Origin: a virus
Virus record (IMG/VR): IMGVR_UViG_3300036852_000116
Location: 1-55,340 of that record
Reading direction: 5' to 3' (one strand)
DNA: 55,340 nt
The translations under genes were made by a program, and so were the position numbers. Positions 31,676-39,202 of this stretch are shown here, in pieces; the first letter of the stretch is position 1; each line of letters starts with the position of its first letter. The notes under the pieces were generated by a model, which was not told where the DNA came from, made no database searches, and worked only from the letters and a program-made list of their open reading frames with translations.

Positions 31676-32678
31676 GGTGAGACACGATCGCATGTTGTGG
31701 TTCGATATCGAAACGTCGGACTCGGACGAGAATGCACCACACGCCGCGCTGCTTGAAGTCGGTATCACTATCACGGATGACTCTGGTAAGATCATTAGCG
31801 AGAAGAACTTCGTTAACCAGCTCAACAGTGCACAACTTGAAAAAGTGAGTCAATGGCCCTATGAAGTATTGAATATGCATATGCAGAACGGACTTTATAG
31901 GGAGGTTATGGAGAAGAGATACTTTTCGAGAAGTTTTCAAGATGAGATCCTTTTCTGGCTGCATCAAAAGAACTCATTAGATGGTCCACCACTTCGAGAA
32001 GGCGAACTCTTGCTTCTAGCTGGTTCTGGCGTCTCGCATTTTGATCGTCGGTGGGTTAAGAAATTACTACCAAGACTAGATCAATATCTGACCCATTATG
32101 CGATCGACGTCGGCGTCATGCGACGAATGCTGGAAATGCACGCGCCGCAGCTTGCGGCTCGCGCCCGCCACGTCGCGTCGCGCGGGATTTCCGCGGGTAC
32201 GCCTGCGCACCGCGCGCTCACGTGTAATCGTCAGTCTATTCAAGCATACCAGTACTATGTCAACTTGATACGGGATCTCAGTAATCAGGAAGCTGATAAG
32301 CGAGCGATGGGGCGTGAGATGAATATGATGTTAGCAGCTGCTAATCATTCAACGACGTCGCCATTCGCCGAAGCTTCACCGTTCGGGCCGTGGGTGCATA
32401 GACTCGATGATCGTGGACAGTGGGAGCACATTCATCCGGATGGATATAATTATTCACATGCAGAAAGATATTGTGATTTACAAGTGGATATGTTCGCGTA
32501 TGATGATTCAACAGCAGAAACAGCAACACCAACCGCCGACGTTCGACCCCGAGCGCAGCACCAGCCTGGTGCGCGCGCCTTCTCTGGCGTAGCCGCGGGC
32601 TTGTGCGGTCTTATCGGGCCGCGCGACACTTGCACTTACGAGCCGCATCCGGAAGGGACAGCACACTCATGGGAATAG
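31668..32678 (+). CDS. Oligoribonuclease-like DEDDh exonuclease with long C-terminal extension
   Basis: A 336-residue protein. Residues 9-180 match oligoribonuclease: WFDIETSD (Asp13, Glu15), LLAGSGVSHFDRRWVKKLLP, then THYAIDVGVMRRM (His and Asp of the active site). Bacterial Orn is about 180 residues, so the C-terminal 150 residues are an extra region of unknown role. Phage Orn-like enzymes recycle short RNA or DNA pieces to nucleotides. Two inner patches (about 32100-32220 and 32535-32650) are much richer in G and C than the flanks, perhaps from insertion or recombination. Confidence 0.78.
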   Translation: MTKVRHDRMLWFDIETSDSDENAPHAALLEVGITITDDSGKIISEKNFVNQLNSAQLEKVSQWPYEVLNMHMQNGLYREVMEKRYFSRSFQDEILFWLHQKNSLDGPPLREGELLLLAGSGVSHFDRRWVKKLLPRLDQYLTHYAIDVGVMRRMLEMHAPQLAARARHVASRGISAGTPAHRALTCNRQSIQAYQYYVNLIRDLSNQEADKRAMGREMNMMLAAANHSTTSPFAEASPFGPWVHRLDDRGQWEHIHPDGYNYSHAERYCDLQVDMFAYDDSTAETATPTADVRPRAQHQPGARAFSGVAAGLCGLIGPRDTCTYEPHPEGTAHSWE

Positions 32679-32935
32679 AGAAGTACACATCACGCGGATT
32701 CCGTATCTTCGCCACCCGAGAGCGACCAGACAATGAGGTGATCTTTGGAGCACGAGGCAACGTCCAGGTTCTTGAATCCAGCCTGGCCGGGCATGGTCCG
32801 CACGTACGCATATATGAACCATCCGGAGAGTGCGCTCACATCAACGTAGAGGAAGCACGTATCGTAGCAGCTGCATTAGATCGCTTCATCCAGGAAGCAG
32901 AGGCTGGAGAATTGACCGAGAAGATCAATGGCTGA
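32669..32935 (+). CDS. Hypothetical 88-residue protein
   Basis: The ATG at 32669 lies within the end of the exonuclease gene and cuts off a shadow-like Arg-rich lead. A strand-rich pattern (GFRIFATRERP, HVRIYEPSGECAHINVEEARIVAAALDRFI) ends in a long helix, as in small single-domain proteins that contain a four-strand sheet and one helix. Followed by MazG-like gene with eight-base overlap. Confidence 0.6.
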   Translation: MGIEKYTSRGFRIFATRERPDNEVIFGARGNVQVLESSLAGHGPHVRIYEPSGECAHINVEEARIVAAALDRFIQEAEAGELTEKING

Positions 32936-33329
32936 TCATCGACCTAATTGGCAAGAAGATCGTCGTGGACCACGTGACTTCCCTGATCTACCAGATGAGA
33001 TGCCACCAGATCGTGTAGCTCCTGGACCTTATCCAGACCGCACCAAGCTTCCACGCAGAGCGCCAGGTAGAAGTCCAGAAGCTGCCGAACTAGATCGAAT
33101 GGATATAGTTATCAGGGATGTATATGACGAACTCCGACACGCCGTGGGCAAGTTTGAACCATTCAATTCACCACACGAGGGCTATGCCGTGATCAAGGAA
33201 GAACTAGACGAGTTGTGGGACGACGTTAGGAAGAAGAATCGAGGACGTTCAACAGCAGCCAGAGGCGAGGCCATTCAGGTCGCCGCGATGGCGGTGCGGT
33301 ATGTTGTGGATCTTTGTGATGAAGCTTAA
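32928..33329 (+). CDS. MazG-like nucleotide pyrophosphohydrolase
   Basis: A 133-residue protein with a disordered Pro/Arg-rich first half and a helical core: VYDELRHAVGKFEPFNSPHEG, then AVIKEELDELWDDVRKKN and EAIQVAAMAVRYVVDLC. The E-E-x2-E and E-x6-A spacing fits the all-alpha NTP pyrophosphohydrolase fold, and many phages carry a similar gene. It could remove modified or unwanted nucleotides, or reset host alarmones. Catalytic activity is not proven by sequence. Confidence 0.7.
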   Translation: MADHRPNWQEDRRGPRDFPDLPDEMPPDRVAPGPYPDRTKLPRRAPGRSPEAAELDRMDIVIRDVYDELRHAVGKFEPFNSPHEGYAVIKEELDELWDDVRKKNRGRSTAARGEAIQVAAMAVRYVVDLCDEA

Positions 33330-33498
33330 GTCTCTTCCACCAAAACCCTACGTGTGCATCTTAGACGGTCAGCGGTTCGTATCTCTTGGAGACTTGGATT
33401 ACCATCTCAAGGAGGATCACAATACAACATTGAGTGAGATGAAAAATATGGCACCATCTACTACCGGCCCACAGGGTCCAGAGCAGAGGAAGAGATGA
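33319..33498 (+). CDS. Hypothetical 59-residue protein with zinc-finger-like pattern
   Basis: The ATG at 33319 is preferred to 33301 because it overlaps the upstream gene less. YVCILDGQRFVSLGDLDYHLKEDH resembles the last half of a C2H2 finger (single Cys, F, L, H-x3-4-H) but lacks the second Cys. The tail is Gln/Pro-rich. Confidence 0.45.
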   Translation: MKLKSLPPKPYVCILDGQRFVSLGDLDYHLKEDHNTTLSEMKNMAPSTTGPQGPEQRKR

Positions 33499-34178
33499 AT
33501 AGACACGGCGTGAGCATGGTAGATCGTATAGGCATTACCTGTCTCTGTGAGTGGACGACAACGTTCGACGCTGGTGGTTGGATTCGATTTAACGAGCACC
33601 TGAGACACTTTCAACTTGATGAGCCAAAGTTAACTAGCATCCTCAGTCGATTAGCACCGATGATCGGCGGCGACCTCCTTCAACTCCCCTATCGCGTGGG
33701 GTTGGCATCCGCCATCCTCGATGCTCTCTCATCCGAGTCGGACCGACCCACGACCTGCCTTGAAGGAGCATGGCCTTGTCTGGCCCACGACCGACACGTT
33801 CTCAAGATGGGGCGCTTCTATCCGGGCGCCACTCCCGAGGAATACGGAGCGGGAGACTGGGAGCCGGACCCTACTCTCAATGAAGGTTCGGTCGCATCCG
33901 AGTCGGAGCCACAGCCCATGACTGAGAAGAAAAGCAGATGTCTATGCCCGGCACCACATGATAGCAAGACAGGGAGATGTTACAAGTTCAATAGGTATGG
34001 AGATTACTGTGATCCTTGTCGTGTTCGTGGGTTTGAGTGGGCCGTTCGACTGAAGCCCATGAACGAACGCAATAGATTTGACTGGCCCAAGTGGGTGAGG
34101 AAGTCGGCGAGACACTTGCTAAACACCCCCCCTAGTACTATTAGCGCATACGAAGAGCATTTGATGGATATACCATGA
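33495..34178 (+). CDS. Hypothetical 227-residue Cys-rich protein
   Basis: An ATG overlapping the previous stop (ATGA). Two halves are visible. Residues 1-90 hold a CLCEWTT motif with His (HLRHFQL). Residues about 150-180 hold RCLCPAPHDSKTGRCYKF and YCDPCRVRG, three Cys pairs like a zinc module. The middle is a Pro/Glu-rich linker. Base composition is richer in G and C around 33660-33860. No family recognised. Confidence 0.55.
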   Translation: MNRHGVSMVDRIGITCLCEWTTTFDAGGWIRFNEHLRHFQLDEPKLTSILSRLAPMIGGDLLQLPYRVGLASAILDALSSESDRPTTCLEGAWPCLAHDRHVLKMGRFYPGATPEEYGAGDWEPDPTLNEGSVASESEPQPMTEKKSRCLCPAPHDSKTGRCYKFNRYGDYCDPCRVRGFEWAVRLKPMNERNRFDWPKWVRKSARHLLNTPPSTISAYEEHLMDIP

Positions 34179-34450
34179 TGCCGAGCAAACGAACGGCTCA
34201 ACGCAAACCCAAGCGCGAGAAGAAGTACCAGGACCGTCCAGACAGGACCAGTCGGGGACCACAAGAAGACCATCACGAGGCTACTCAGAGGTCATCCCGG
34301 GCAATCTCGAGTCCGGGTGACAGTCCTGACCAGTCTAGTATAGTTGGAGATGATGAGTGGTATAAACATGATAAAGATATGTACACTCATTTACCGTGTG
34401 GAGCACTTGTTTATTCATCAAACTTAAGGTATCATTTGTGTGATTTATAA
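34175..34450 (+). CDS. Hypothetical 91-residue basic protein
   Basis: Starts at ATG in an ATGA overlap. The N-terminal 60 residues are Lys/Arg/Asp/Ser-rich and probably disordered (KRTAQRKPKREKKYQDRP). The C-terminus (LPCGALVYSSNLRYHLC) has two Cys and a His and may be a degenerate finger. It is the last gene before a long non-coding block. Confidence 0.5.
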   Translation: MMPSKRTAQRKPKREKKYQDRPDRTSRGPQEDHHEATQRSSRAISSPGDSPDQSSIVGDDEWYKHDKDMYTHLPCGALVYSSNLRYHLCDL

Positions 34451-34589
34451 AGTGTCCTGTCATGAGGAGACAGTAAGTCCACAGAGGAGACAGAAAGTGT
34501 CTTCCGTCACAATCACTGTAATGATTATAAAGTGTCTTCCCACCCCCATACATACCCCTAAAGGGGGTATGGGGTGGAAGGACACTTTT
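34449..34589. repeat. AAAGTGTC octamer cluster with long inverted repeat
   Basis: AAAGTGTC occurs at 34449, 34494 and 34529 and inverted at 34581-34588. GAGGAGACAG is repeated at 34464 and 34484, twenty bases apart. The last octamer pair bounds an imperfect inverted repeat (34529-34589) with a stem of more than 20 pairs, including CCACCCC/GGGGTGG and ATACCCC/GGGGTAT around a TAAA loop. Candidate origin, terminator or regulator-binding site. Confidence 0.7.
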
Positions 34590-35055
34590 AATCTTACTAT
34601 GTGATAAGCGTGGAACGGTTAAAGCAGGTCAAGGCTACAGTAAGTCGGAGCACAGTTAATTAGAAAGCTCCTTAAGGGATGTTTGGTGGACTTCGCAAAT
34701 TTATGGTCCCCACAAACCTTGGCAGTTCGATGATGGAGCCCTGTGGTACCCCCGGATAGTTCCCAGGATCTTCAAATCTGGAAACTACCCTCATTTCTGC
34801 AAATCGAGCGGTGATCAAGGAAATCTCGCAGCTTACTAGGGATCCACTGGAACTTAGTTTGGGGGGGTGCCTTCGGTACCGGAGTTTATCCGTCCCCTAT
34901 TAGTCTTGTCCGCGAGACGGCCAGACCGGACCAGACGGTCAACCTAGGATCCACTGGAAGATTCAAGAACCGATTTGACACGGTTGACAGGATGATATAT
35001 AATAGACTGGACCGTCGGACTGGACGGACGGACCAAAGTAGAGGAGGTGACCAAT
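34451..35055. other. Non-coding block between early operons
   Basis: No convincing gene is seen in this block of about 600 bases. It holds the octamer/hairpin cluster at its left end, two copies of GATCCACTGGAA (34841 and 34948), a TCCTTAAGGGA palindrome-like site (34669), a small CGGTACCG palindrome (34873-34880) and, at its right end, the promoter of the next operon. Short ORFs in it have no ribosome sites. Confidence 0.7.
34975..35003 (+). promoter_or_regulatory. Promoter of the small-gene operon at 35 kb
   Basis: TTGACA (34975-34980), 17-base spacer, TATAAT (34998-35003). A second TTGACA nine bases downstream is too close to be a -35 box. The leader contains CCGTC (35012) pairing with GACGG (35023), again a hairpin just after the predicted start. 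Confidence 0.8.
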
Positions 35056-35241
35056 ATGGACAACGAGAAATATTGGGAACGCCAGATTGACCCGAAGCAC
35101 GTGAAGGTGGTCAATTGGTCAAGGAAGAGGAAGAGATCGAAGAAGATATGGAGTCCCTTCCCGAACCGGCGGTATGGGGCTGGGGCCGGGAAAGCAGCGG
35201 CGGTAAATAGGGCCAACGAGTTGAGGGAGAGGGCCAGCTGA
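35056..35241 (+). CDS. Hypothetical 61-residue basic protein
   Basis: The ATG at 35056 has GAGGAGG eight bases upstream. Lys/Arg-rich (WSRKRKRSKKIWSPFPNRR), with a short helix at the end. First gene of the operon; likely DNA binding, but without a known fold. Confidence 0.6.
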   Translation: MDNEKYWERQIDPKHVKVVNWSRKRKRSKKIWSPFPNRRYGAGAGKAAAVNRANELRERAS

Positions 35242-35558
35242 TGAGGTGCCGATGCCGATGCGGGTGCCCGATCTGGGTATCGAAGAAGTCTGGGAGACTA
35301 CTCTGCAGTGGGTGTGATCCGGATACAACTGTCTTCGGGAGGCCGGCAAAGGAAAAGCACGCGAACGATCCTGTAGAAGACAAGAAGCCGTGGATCCAAG
35401 CTTGGAAGGAGCAGAAGGTCGAAGAGGAAATGGCGGGGGAAGAGAAGCCGTTGAGAAGGTGGAACACAGATCCTGAACGAGGATGGATGAACGAGAGGCA
35501 GCGGGAGAAGGTAGCAGACGCTAAGAACGCGGATGAACTCCGAGGAAGGGCGAGATAG
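35241..35558 (+). CDS. Zinc-ribbon protein with helical tail
   Basis: A 105-residue protein: MRCRCRCGCPIWVSK ... LLCSGC gives a Cys-rich ribbon at the N-terminus, followed by a charged helical tail with Trp (WIQAWKEQKVEEEM). Overlaps the previous stop by one base. Small ribbons of this kind with a GCDP end are frequent in phages of Gram-positive hosts; function unknown. Confidence 0.65.
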   Translation: MRCRCRCGCPIWVSKKSGRLLCSGCDPDTTVFGRPAKEKHANDPVEDKKPWIQAWKEQKVEEEMAGEEKPLRRWNTDPERGWMNERQREKVADAKNADELRGRAR

Positions 35559-35645
35559 ATGGAACTACCCTGTATTGGGTTGGATACTTGTCTCGGAAGT
35601 GGGTGTCTAAATTGCCGAGATGATGAGGAAGCCTGTTTATTGTGA
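35559..35645 (+). CDS. 28-residue Cys-rich peptide
   Basis: A short ORF immediately after the ribbon gene stop, encoding M-ELPCIGLDTCLGSGC followed by LNCRDDEEACLL. Five Cys in 28 residues suggest a metal-binding mini-protein. It overlaps the next ORF by 26 bases. Confidence 0.45.
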   Translation: MELPCIGLDTCLGSGCLNCRDDEEACLL

Positions 35646-35724
35646 AGAACTGAAGAGGCAACATCTCGAAGAGGTCCGCGAGGAGGAGAGGGCGAAGTCG
35701 TATGGAGAGGACGTAGATGGATGA
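35620..35724 (+). CDS. 34-residue charged peptide
   Basis: MMRKPVYCEELKRQHLEE continues as a helix rich in Glu, Arg and Lys. It fills the gap between the Cys-rich peptide and the DnaJ-like gene and overlaps both. Coding is likely because of this packing, but nothing is known about its function. Confidence 0.4.
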   Translation: MMRKPVYCEELKRQHLEEVREEERAKSYGEDVDG

Positions 35725-35920
35725 TCAAGGATGGATCGAGGCGCTGAAGGACACTGAGGAATGTCCAACCTGTTTCGGGAATGGACAGGTCTTCGGATTT
35801 ACCTGTGGTGGATGTGATGGGAATGGGTTCATAGATATAGGAGGTCGTGGAAATGGCGAAGCGACGGTACGCAATCGGACGATTCAGCACGTACGAAGAA
35901 GCGGCTCGGTTCAAGGATAA
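35717..35920 (+). CDS. DnaJ-type zinc-finger protein
   Basis: A 67-residue protein with CPTCFGNGQV and CGGCDGNGFIDI: two C-x2-C-x-G-x-G repeats, half of the DnaJ cysteine-rich domain. Such half-domains are common in small phage proteins and might bind partner proteins or nucleic acid. The C-terminal 23 residues lie in the overlap with the next gene. Confidence 0.6.
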   Translation: MDDQGWIEALKDTEECPTCFGNGQVFGFTCGGCDGNGFIDIGGRGNGEATVRNRTIQHVRRSGSVQG

Positions 35921-36026
35921 TGAGCTGTCGATGAGGCATGCGTTTGATCCGAATGATGAGACGGAGATCCAGATCCGGAAGATGGCGAATGGGTTCAACG
36001 TGGTGCGACGAGTAGAGGTGAAGTGA
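35853..36026 (+). CDS. Hypothetical 57-residue protein
   Basis: A well-formed small ORF with GGAGGTCGTGGAA upstream of ATG. Residues: MAKRRYAIGRFSTYEEAARF, then a helix-strand end (QIRKMANGFNVVRRVEVK). The YEEAxRFKDxxL pattern recalls small alpha-beta proteins that contain a sheet and two helices. Coupled to the next gene (TGATG). Confidence 0.6.
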   Translation: MAKRRYAIGRFSTYEEAARFKDNELSMRHAFDPNDETEIQIRKMANGFNVVRRVEVK

Positions 36027-36226
36027 TGCCAGCATTCGATGGAAGGCTTACCGATCCTGTGGAGGTGCCAGAACCAATTGTCTTGGTCTTGACGCAGATT
36101 GAGGCGCATGCTTCTCAGATCATGGAATTGGTTGGGGATGAAGATTCCGAGATCTACCGAGAAGCTAATGAGATAGAGTCGAAGGCGGGTTACATCAACA
36201 TGGTTTTGGCAGGAGAGGAGATCTGA
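36026..36226 (+). CDS. Hypothetical 66-residue helical protein
   Basis: ATG overlapping the previous stop by one base. Acidic, helical (LTQIEAHASQIMELVG, IYREANEIESKAGYINMVL). No motif. One-base coupling at both ends. Confidence 0.6.
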   Translation: MPAFDGRLTDPVEVPEPIVLVLTQIEAHASQIMELVGDEDSEIYREANEIESKAGYINMVLAGEEI

Positions 36227-36402
36227 TGGAGCGGTGGGTGGATGCTGAGATTTTGGCTTACAACGATCCGCGTAATTGCGAGTGTGGAAACCGGTGTTAT
36301 AAGATCGTAGGAGGTTGGCCAGGAAACTTCATGGTGGAGTGGGCACACGATCCGAAGGAATGCCCACACGGTTGCGAAGACTGCGAACAGGAGGCACAGT
36401 AA
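36226..36402 (+). CDS. Cys-rich zinc-binding protein
   Basis: A 58-residue ORF (TGATG coupling). NCECGNRCYKIV and KECPHGCEDCEQ supply six Cys and a His, enough for one or two zinc sites. The middle has two Trp. Not recognised beyond that. Confidence 0.6.
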   Translation: MERWVDAEILAYNDPRNCECGNRCYKIVGGWPGNFMVEWAHDPKECPHGCEDCEQEAQ

Positions 36403-36662
36403 TGGAACTTACTGAAGCGGCTATTGATGCGATTCAAGATAATCACGCAGTTAGTCTTGAGAATGGTAATCTTGTGGTTAGCTCAGAATGGTTCGAGGTG
36501 GATGCATATGGTGCAGCCGTGGCCGGAATTCTGGGCGCGATTAAGCTGGGATTGGCTTCTGGGTCGCTGGGGCAAGGAGCGGAGGAGGATACACTGAGGC
36601 GAGTACTTGCTGTCCTGCGGATAGAAGATCCTGCGATCATGGAAGAAGGATGGATGGGATGA
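36402..36662 (+). CDS. Hypothetical 86-residue protein
   Basis: The ATG at 36402 overlaps the previous TAA by one base and follows GGAGGCACAGTA; longer frames would begin inside the previous gene. Helix (TEAAIDAIQDN), strands, then an Ala/Gly-rich helix (GAAVAGILGAIKLGLASG). No motif. Confidence 0.6.
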   Translation: MELTEAAIDAIQDNHAVSLENGNLVVSSEWFEVDAYGAAVAGILGAIKLGLASGSLGQGAEEDTLRRVLAVLRIEDPAIMEEGWMG

Positions 36663-36934
36663 TCAATTTTGGGGAACGAGATCCAGAAGAAGTCGGTCCA
36701 GAACATCCAGATGACACTGAGCTTAGGATGGATGTGGCAGCGTCCACTCACGAGTTCGATCCAGGTCCAGACGGTCGGTGTCGAGGATACCTGATCAGGC
36801 ACGGAGTACAAGGTGCTGTCTGTGGTAGTACTCAGTCGTACAGCGTACTGCACTACGATGAGGAGGCTGACTTCCGGGAACGACATGATCATGGTGGTGG
36901 CGACTGCATGTGCTTTGAAGGAGAGGGCTACTGA
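36659..36934 (+). CDS. Zinc-binding protein of the HEFDPGPDG type
   Basis: A 91-residue protein. THEFDPGPDGRCRGYLIRHG and AVCGSTQSYSVLH, then DCMCFEGEGY, give the pattern H...C...C...H seen in many small phage proteins, with extra Cys at the C-terminus. Coupled by four bases to the next gene. GAAGGATGGG precedes ATG. Confidence 0.6.
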   Translation: MINFGERDPEEVGPEHPDDTELRMDVAASTHEFDPGPDGRCRGYLIRHGVQGAVCGSTQSYSVLHYDEEADFRERHDHGGGDCMCFEGEGY

Positions 36935-37449
36935 TGACTGAGTGGTGGCAGGTTCCGCATGGTCAGTTCCAGCAGGCAAAGGTTGAACAGACTGAGAGGA
37001 TGAGGCAAGTTTTCGAATCTAATCAAGCTGCTAAGTTAGTGCTGGAAAAGGTCTTGGAATGGTATGGGGGGTTCGAGGATGATAATCTGGAATGGGAAAT
37101 CAGGCTAGAAGATTATCTTCCCTTCTCCGGGATTGAACTCGATCAGGTAATCAATGGTCGGAGGATTCTCGCTCTTAGTGTGAGTAGTGGGGATGAGGGT
37201 GGTCCAGCTTCGGTGTATTCGTTCTTCGATGGGGATGAAGATGGACAATGGTGGTTGGAGTTGATACTTCAAGAGTTTGATACCGGCTGGAGTTTGATTT
37301 GGGGTGGTGAATATGCAAGTGGAAAGGTTGGGTTTATTCACCAGGATATCCAAGTTGATAGGCAGGAGGCACAGACTACCAAGCTTGGTTTACAGGAATA
37401 CTCTGAGGAAGAGCAGAAGCTCATGGAGAAGCGGCCGGTGGTAGTCTGA
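36934..37449 (+). CDS. Hypothetical 171-residue protein
   Basis: ATG overlapping the previous stop by one base. The N-terminus is helical (QFQQAKVEQTERMRQVF), the middle strand-rich with Asp and Trp (DDNLEWEIRLEDYLPFSG, DGQWWLELILQEFDTG), and the C-terminus helical. Lengths and composition are like single-domain adaptor proteins. No family recognised. Confidence 0.6.
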   Translation: MTEWWQVPHGQFQQAKVEQTERMRQVFESNQAAKLVLEKVLEWYGGFEDDNLEWEIRLEDYLPFSGIELDQVINGRRILALSVSSGDEGGPASVYSFFDGDEDGQWWLELILQEFDTGWSLIWGGEYASGKVGFIHQDIQVDRQEAQTTKLGLQEYSEEEQKLMEKRPVVV

Positions 37450-37658
37450 TGTGCAGTAGGCATCAATCAGCTGAAGGTGCTGACTCGATTCAGGTGAGAT
37501 ACTGTTCGCACCCGGATGGTCATGCTCCGAAGGATTGTCCAGATTTCTGTATCCAGTGCCAGAAGTGGATGAATCCAGTAGAGCGGATGATGGGACGAGC
37601 CTGTGGTGACTGCGTGCGGAAGAACCACAGGGAGGTGACCGGTGGAAAAGGTTCCTGA
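37449..37658 (+). CDS. Small zinc-binding protein
   Basis: A 69-residue protein: RYCSHPDGHAPKDCPDFC, IQCQKWMNPVERM and ACGDCVRKNH carry seven Cys/His ligands in a ribbon-like order. Coupled to the previous gene (TGATG). Overlaps the next by 17 bases. Confidence 0.6.
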   Translation: MCSRHQSAEGADSIQVRYCSHPDGHAPKDCPDFCIQCQKWMNPVERMMGRACGDCVRKNHREVTGGKGS

Positions 37659-37827
37659 ATCTCTACGAGTGATGGTACCTTATCAGGAAGTTCCGACGAT
37701 GGAGCAGATCCAAGAATGGAATGACGAAGATGGAGGGTGCGAAGCGACAGACGGATGCTGGGTAGAGGTGGATGGAACATGTGAACACGGTAAGCGAAGT
37801 TGGTTACTAGTTCTGGGATTAGCGTAA
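37642..37827 (+). CDS. Conserved phage protein with EATDGCxVEPDGxCxHG-type motif
   Basis: A 61-residue protein: PTMEQIQEWNDEDGGCEATDG, CWVEVDGTCEHGKRSW and LLVLGLA. This short conserved pattern is shared by many phage and bacterial proteins of unknown function. Three Cys and a His suggest a metal site. GTG start with GGAGG upstream. Confidence 0.65.
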   Translation: MEKVPESLRVMVPYQEVPTMEQIQEWNDEDGGCEATDGCWVEVDGTCEHGKRSWLLVLGLA

Positions 37828-37837
37828 GAGGTGCGAA

Positions 37838-38104
37838 ATGGCAACTCCAGTGAAGTCGAAGACTACGGCAACTTCTCCTCCGATGGAAGGATTTGATGTC
37901 ACGGCCACGATCGGGCATGTGTCCTTCAGTGAGATGGGGAACATGAGTGGAATGGAAGCGGCAATGCTTCTGATTGCTCAGCATGGTAAGGAATCAGTAT
38001 ATCACTTCCCACATGAGGATGGTGGGTTCGTTACAGTTCACGTGGAATTCGAACGGCCAATTACGGAAAGTAGTGGGAATGGGCGAGATGAGCCGGAGTG
38101 GTAG
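37838..38104 (+). CDS. Hypothetical 88-residue protein
   Basis: ATG preceded by GAGGTGCGAA, the same ribosome site as before the RuvB gene. The protein is strand-rich (FDVTATIGHVSFSEMG, FVTVHVEFERPI). No motif recognised. It overlaps the next gene by 17 bases. Confidence 0.55.
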   Translation: MATPVKSKTTATSPPMEGFDVTATIGHVSFSEMGNMSGMEAAMLLIAQHGKESVYHFPHEDGGFVTVHVEFERPITESSGNGRDEPEW

Positions 38105-38267
38105 AGGCGGGTACTACCGAGGTGAGAATATCCCTCCTGTGTCAGATTATGCTCACTGGAACGAAGATGCACAGAGGATTTGGTACGAAGAGAATAAGTA
38201 TGACATGGAACACGCGGACGAGTGGATAGACGATCCAGATGACTATGAGTACTACGAGGATGAATAA
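38088..38267 (+). CDS. Hypothetical 59-residue acidic protein
   Basis: The ATG at 38088 begins within the end of the previous gene. MSRSGRGGYYRGENIPP followed by a long acidic run (HADEWIDDPDDYEYYEDE). Probably partly disordered. No family. Confidence 0.5.
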   Translation: MSRSGRGGYYRGENIPPVSDYAHWNEDAQRIWYEENKYDMEHADEWIDDPDDYEYYEDE

Positions 38268-38562
38268 GGTAGACAAGGAGCTGATTGAAAGGGTAGTTAA
38301 CAGCCAGGAGGCTGTAGACATAGTTGGTGGTGAGAACCCGTTTCATGACAATTGGCCAAGATTGAGTGGGTTGATCCAAGAAAAATTGGGTCGGCAATTG
38401 ACTGAAGATGAAGATGATAACTTGTACTCAGATTTACGAGATTGGTGGAAGAATGGAAATTTCCAGGTCTGGGAAGAAGGCCAGGATCATGGATTGGGGT
38501 TTGTCTTTGGTCCTTGGGAACTAGGTGATCTAGATTTTTGGGAGGCAGAGAATGAGAAATAG
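38260..38562 (+). CDS. Hypothetical 100-residue protein
   Basis: The ATG at 38260 removes seven unlikely residues. N-terminal helix (VDKELIERVVNSQEAVDIVG), then a Trp-rich acidic end (DWWKNGNFQVWEEGQD). No motif. Overlaps the next gene by 11 bases. Confidence 0.55.
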   Translation: MNKVDKELIERVVNSQEAVDIVGGENPFHDNWPRLSGLIQEKLGRQLTEDEDDNLYSDLRDWWKNGNFQVWEEGQDHGLGFVFGPWELGDLDFWEAENEK

Positions 38563-38764
38563 AAGTTTTGCTCCCGAGGTATTCCTGGAAGGCAAGTGGT
38601 CAGGGAATGGCGTGAGGTTTGAAACCGAGGAAGAAGCATTCCTTTGGGGTTCAGATCTCTTGACCAGGTGGTTTGTTCCCACTGACCACAGGGCAGTTCC
38701 TTCAGAGGATCCTGTCAATTATCGGAGGCTGGAGGGTGGACAGATTATCCCGGCAGATGACTAG
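38552..38764 (+). CDS. Hypothetical 70-residue protein
   Basis: ATG overlapping the previous end. Strand and helix with a GVRFETEEEAFLWGSDLL segment typical of small alpha-beta proteins that carry a turn 'TEEEA'. No motif recognised. Confidence 0.55.
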   Translation: MRNRSFAPEVFLEGKWSGNGVRFETEEEAFLWGSDLLTRWFVPTDHRAVPSEDPVNYRRLEGGQIIPADD

Positions 38765-38933
38765 AGAACGAGAAGAGTATGGTAATAACTGGCAAGCGTA
38801 CGTAGATAATGAACTGGATGAGATTGGCGATGCGATATCAGAAGAGTGGCCAGAAGTCAGTGCCGAGGCTTATACTGAGTATCTCAAGCGAGTTGTTGGT
38901 TATACTCAACCTGAGGCCGTGGAAGGAGTATAA
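38757..38933 (+). CDS. Hypothetical 58-residue acidic protein
   Basis: The ATG at 38757 is inside the end of the previous gene, eight bases of overlap. Acidic helices (YVDNELDEIGDAISEEW, EAYTEYLKRVVG). No motif recognised. Confidence 0.5.
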   Translation: MTREREEYGNNWQAYVDNELDEIGDAISEEWPEVSAEAYTEYLKRVVGYTQPEAVEGV

Positions 38934-38938
38934 GGCTT

Positions 38939-39202
38939 ATGTTCCCACCGAATGCAACTGATCAGGATGAATGGGACTACCATGATTCCGAGGCAGATTA
39001 TCATATTTCTGCGAGCAAAGTGTGTACTGAGAGGTCTGAAGAACTGATAGTCAAAGCCTCGTACGGGATCAACGTATTTGGGGGTTGGAGAGCTTTGGTA
39101 GATAGGGCAAGTCGATCAACTGAATTGGCTAGGCATCACAACACGATGGCTAAGTTTCACATCACACGCATGAATGCTATTGGAGAGGTGATGGACCAGT
39201 GA
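38939..39202 (+). CDS. Hypothetical 87-residue protein
   Basis: ATG with a weak GGAGTATAAGG upstream. Polar N-terminus (DEWDYHDSEADYHIS), then helices (GWRALVDRASRSTELARHH). Several His but no clear metal pattern. Coupled by GTGA to the next gene. Confidence 0.5.
   Translation: MFPPNATDQDEWDYHDSEADYHISASKVCTERSEELIVKASYGINVFGGWRALVDRASRSTELARHHNTMAKFHITRMNAIGEVMDQ

Noticed and set aside
34600-34960. tRNA-like stretches in the non-coding block
   Set aside because: No acceptor stem or T-loop pattern of a tRNA could be folded by eye.
35111-36109. Minus-strand ORF of 332 residues
   Set aside because: It covers six packed plus-strand genes with good ribosome sites, has low-complexity Ser/Pro content and no family-like motif.
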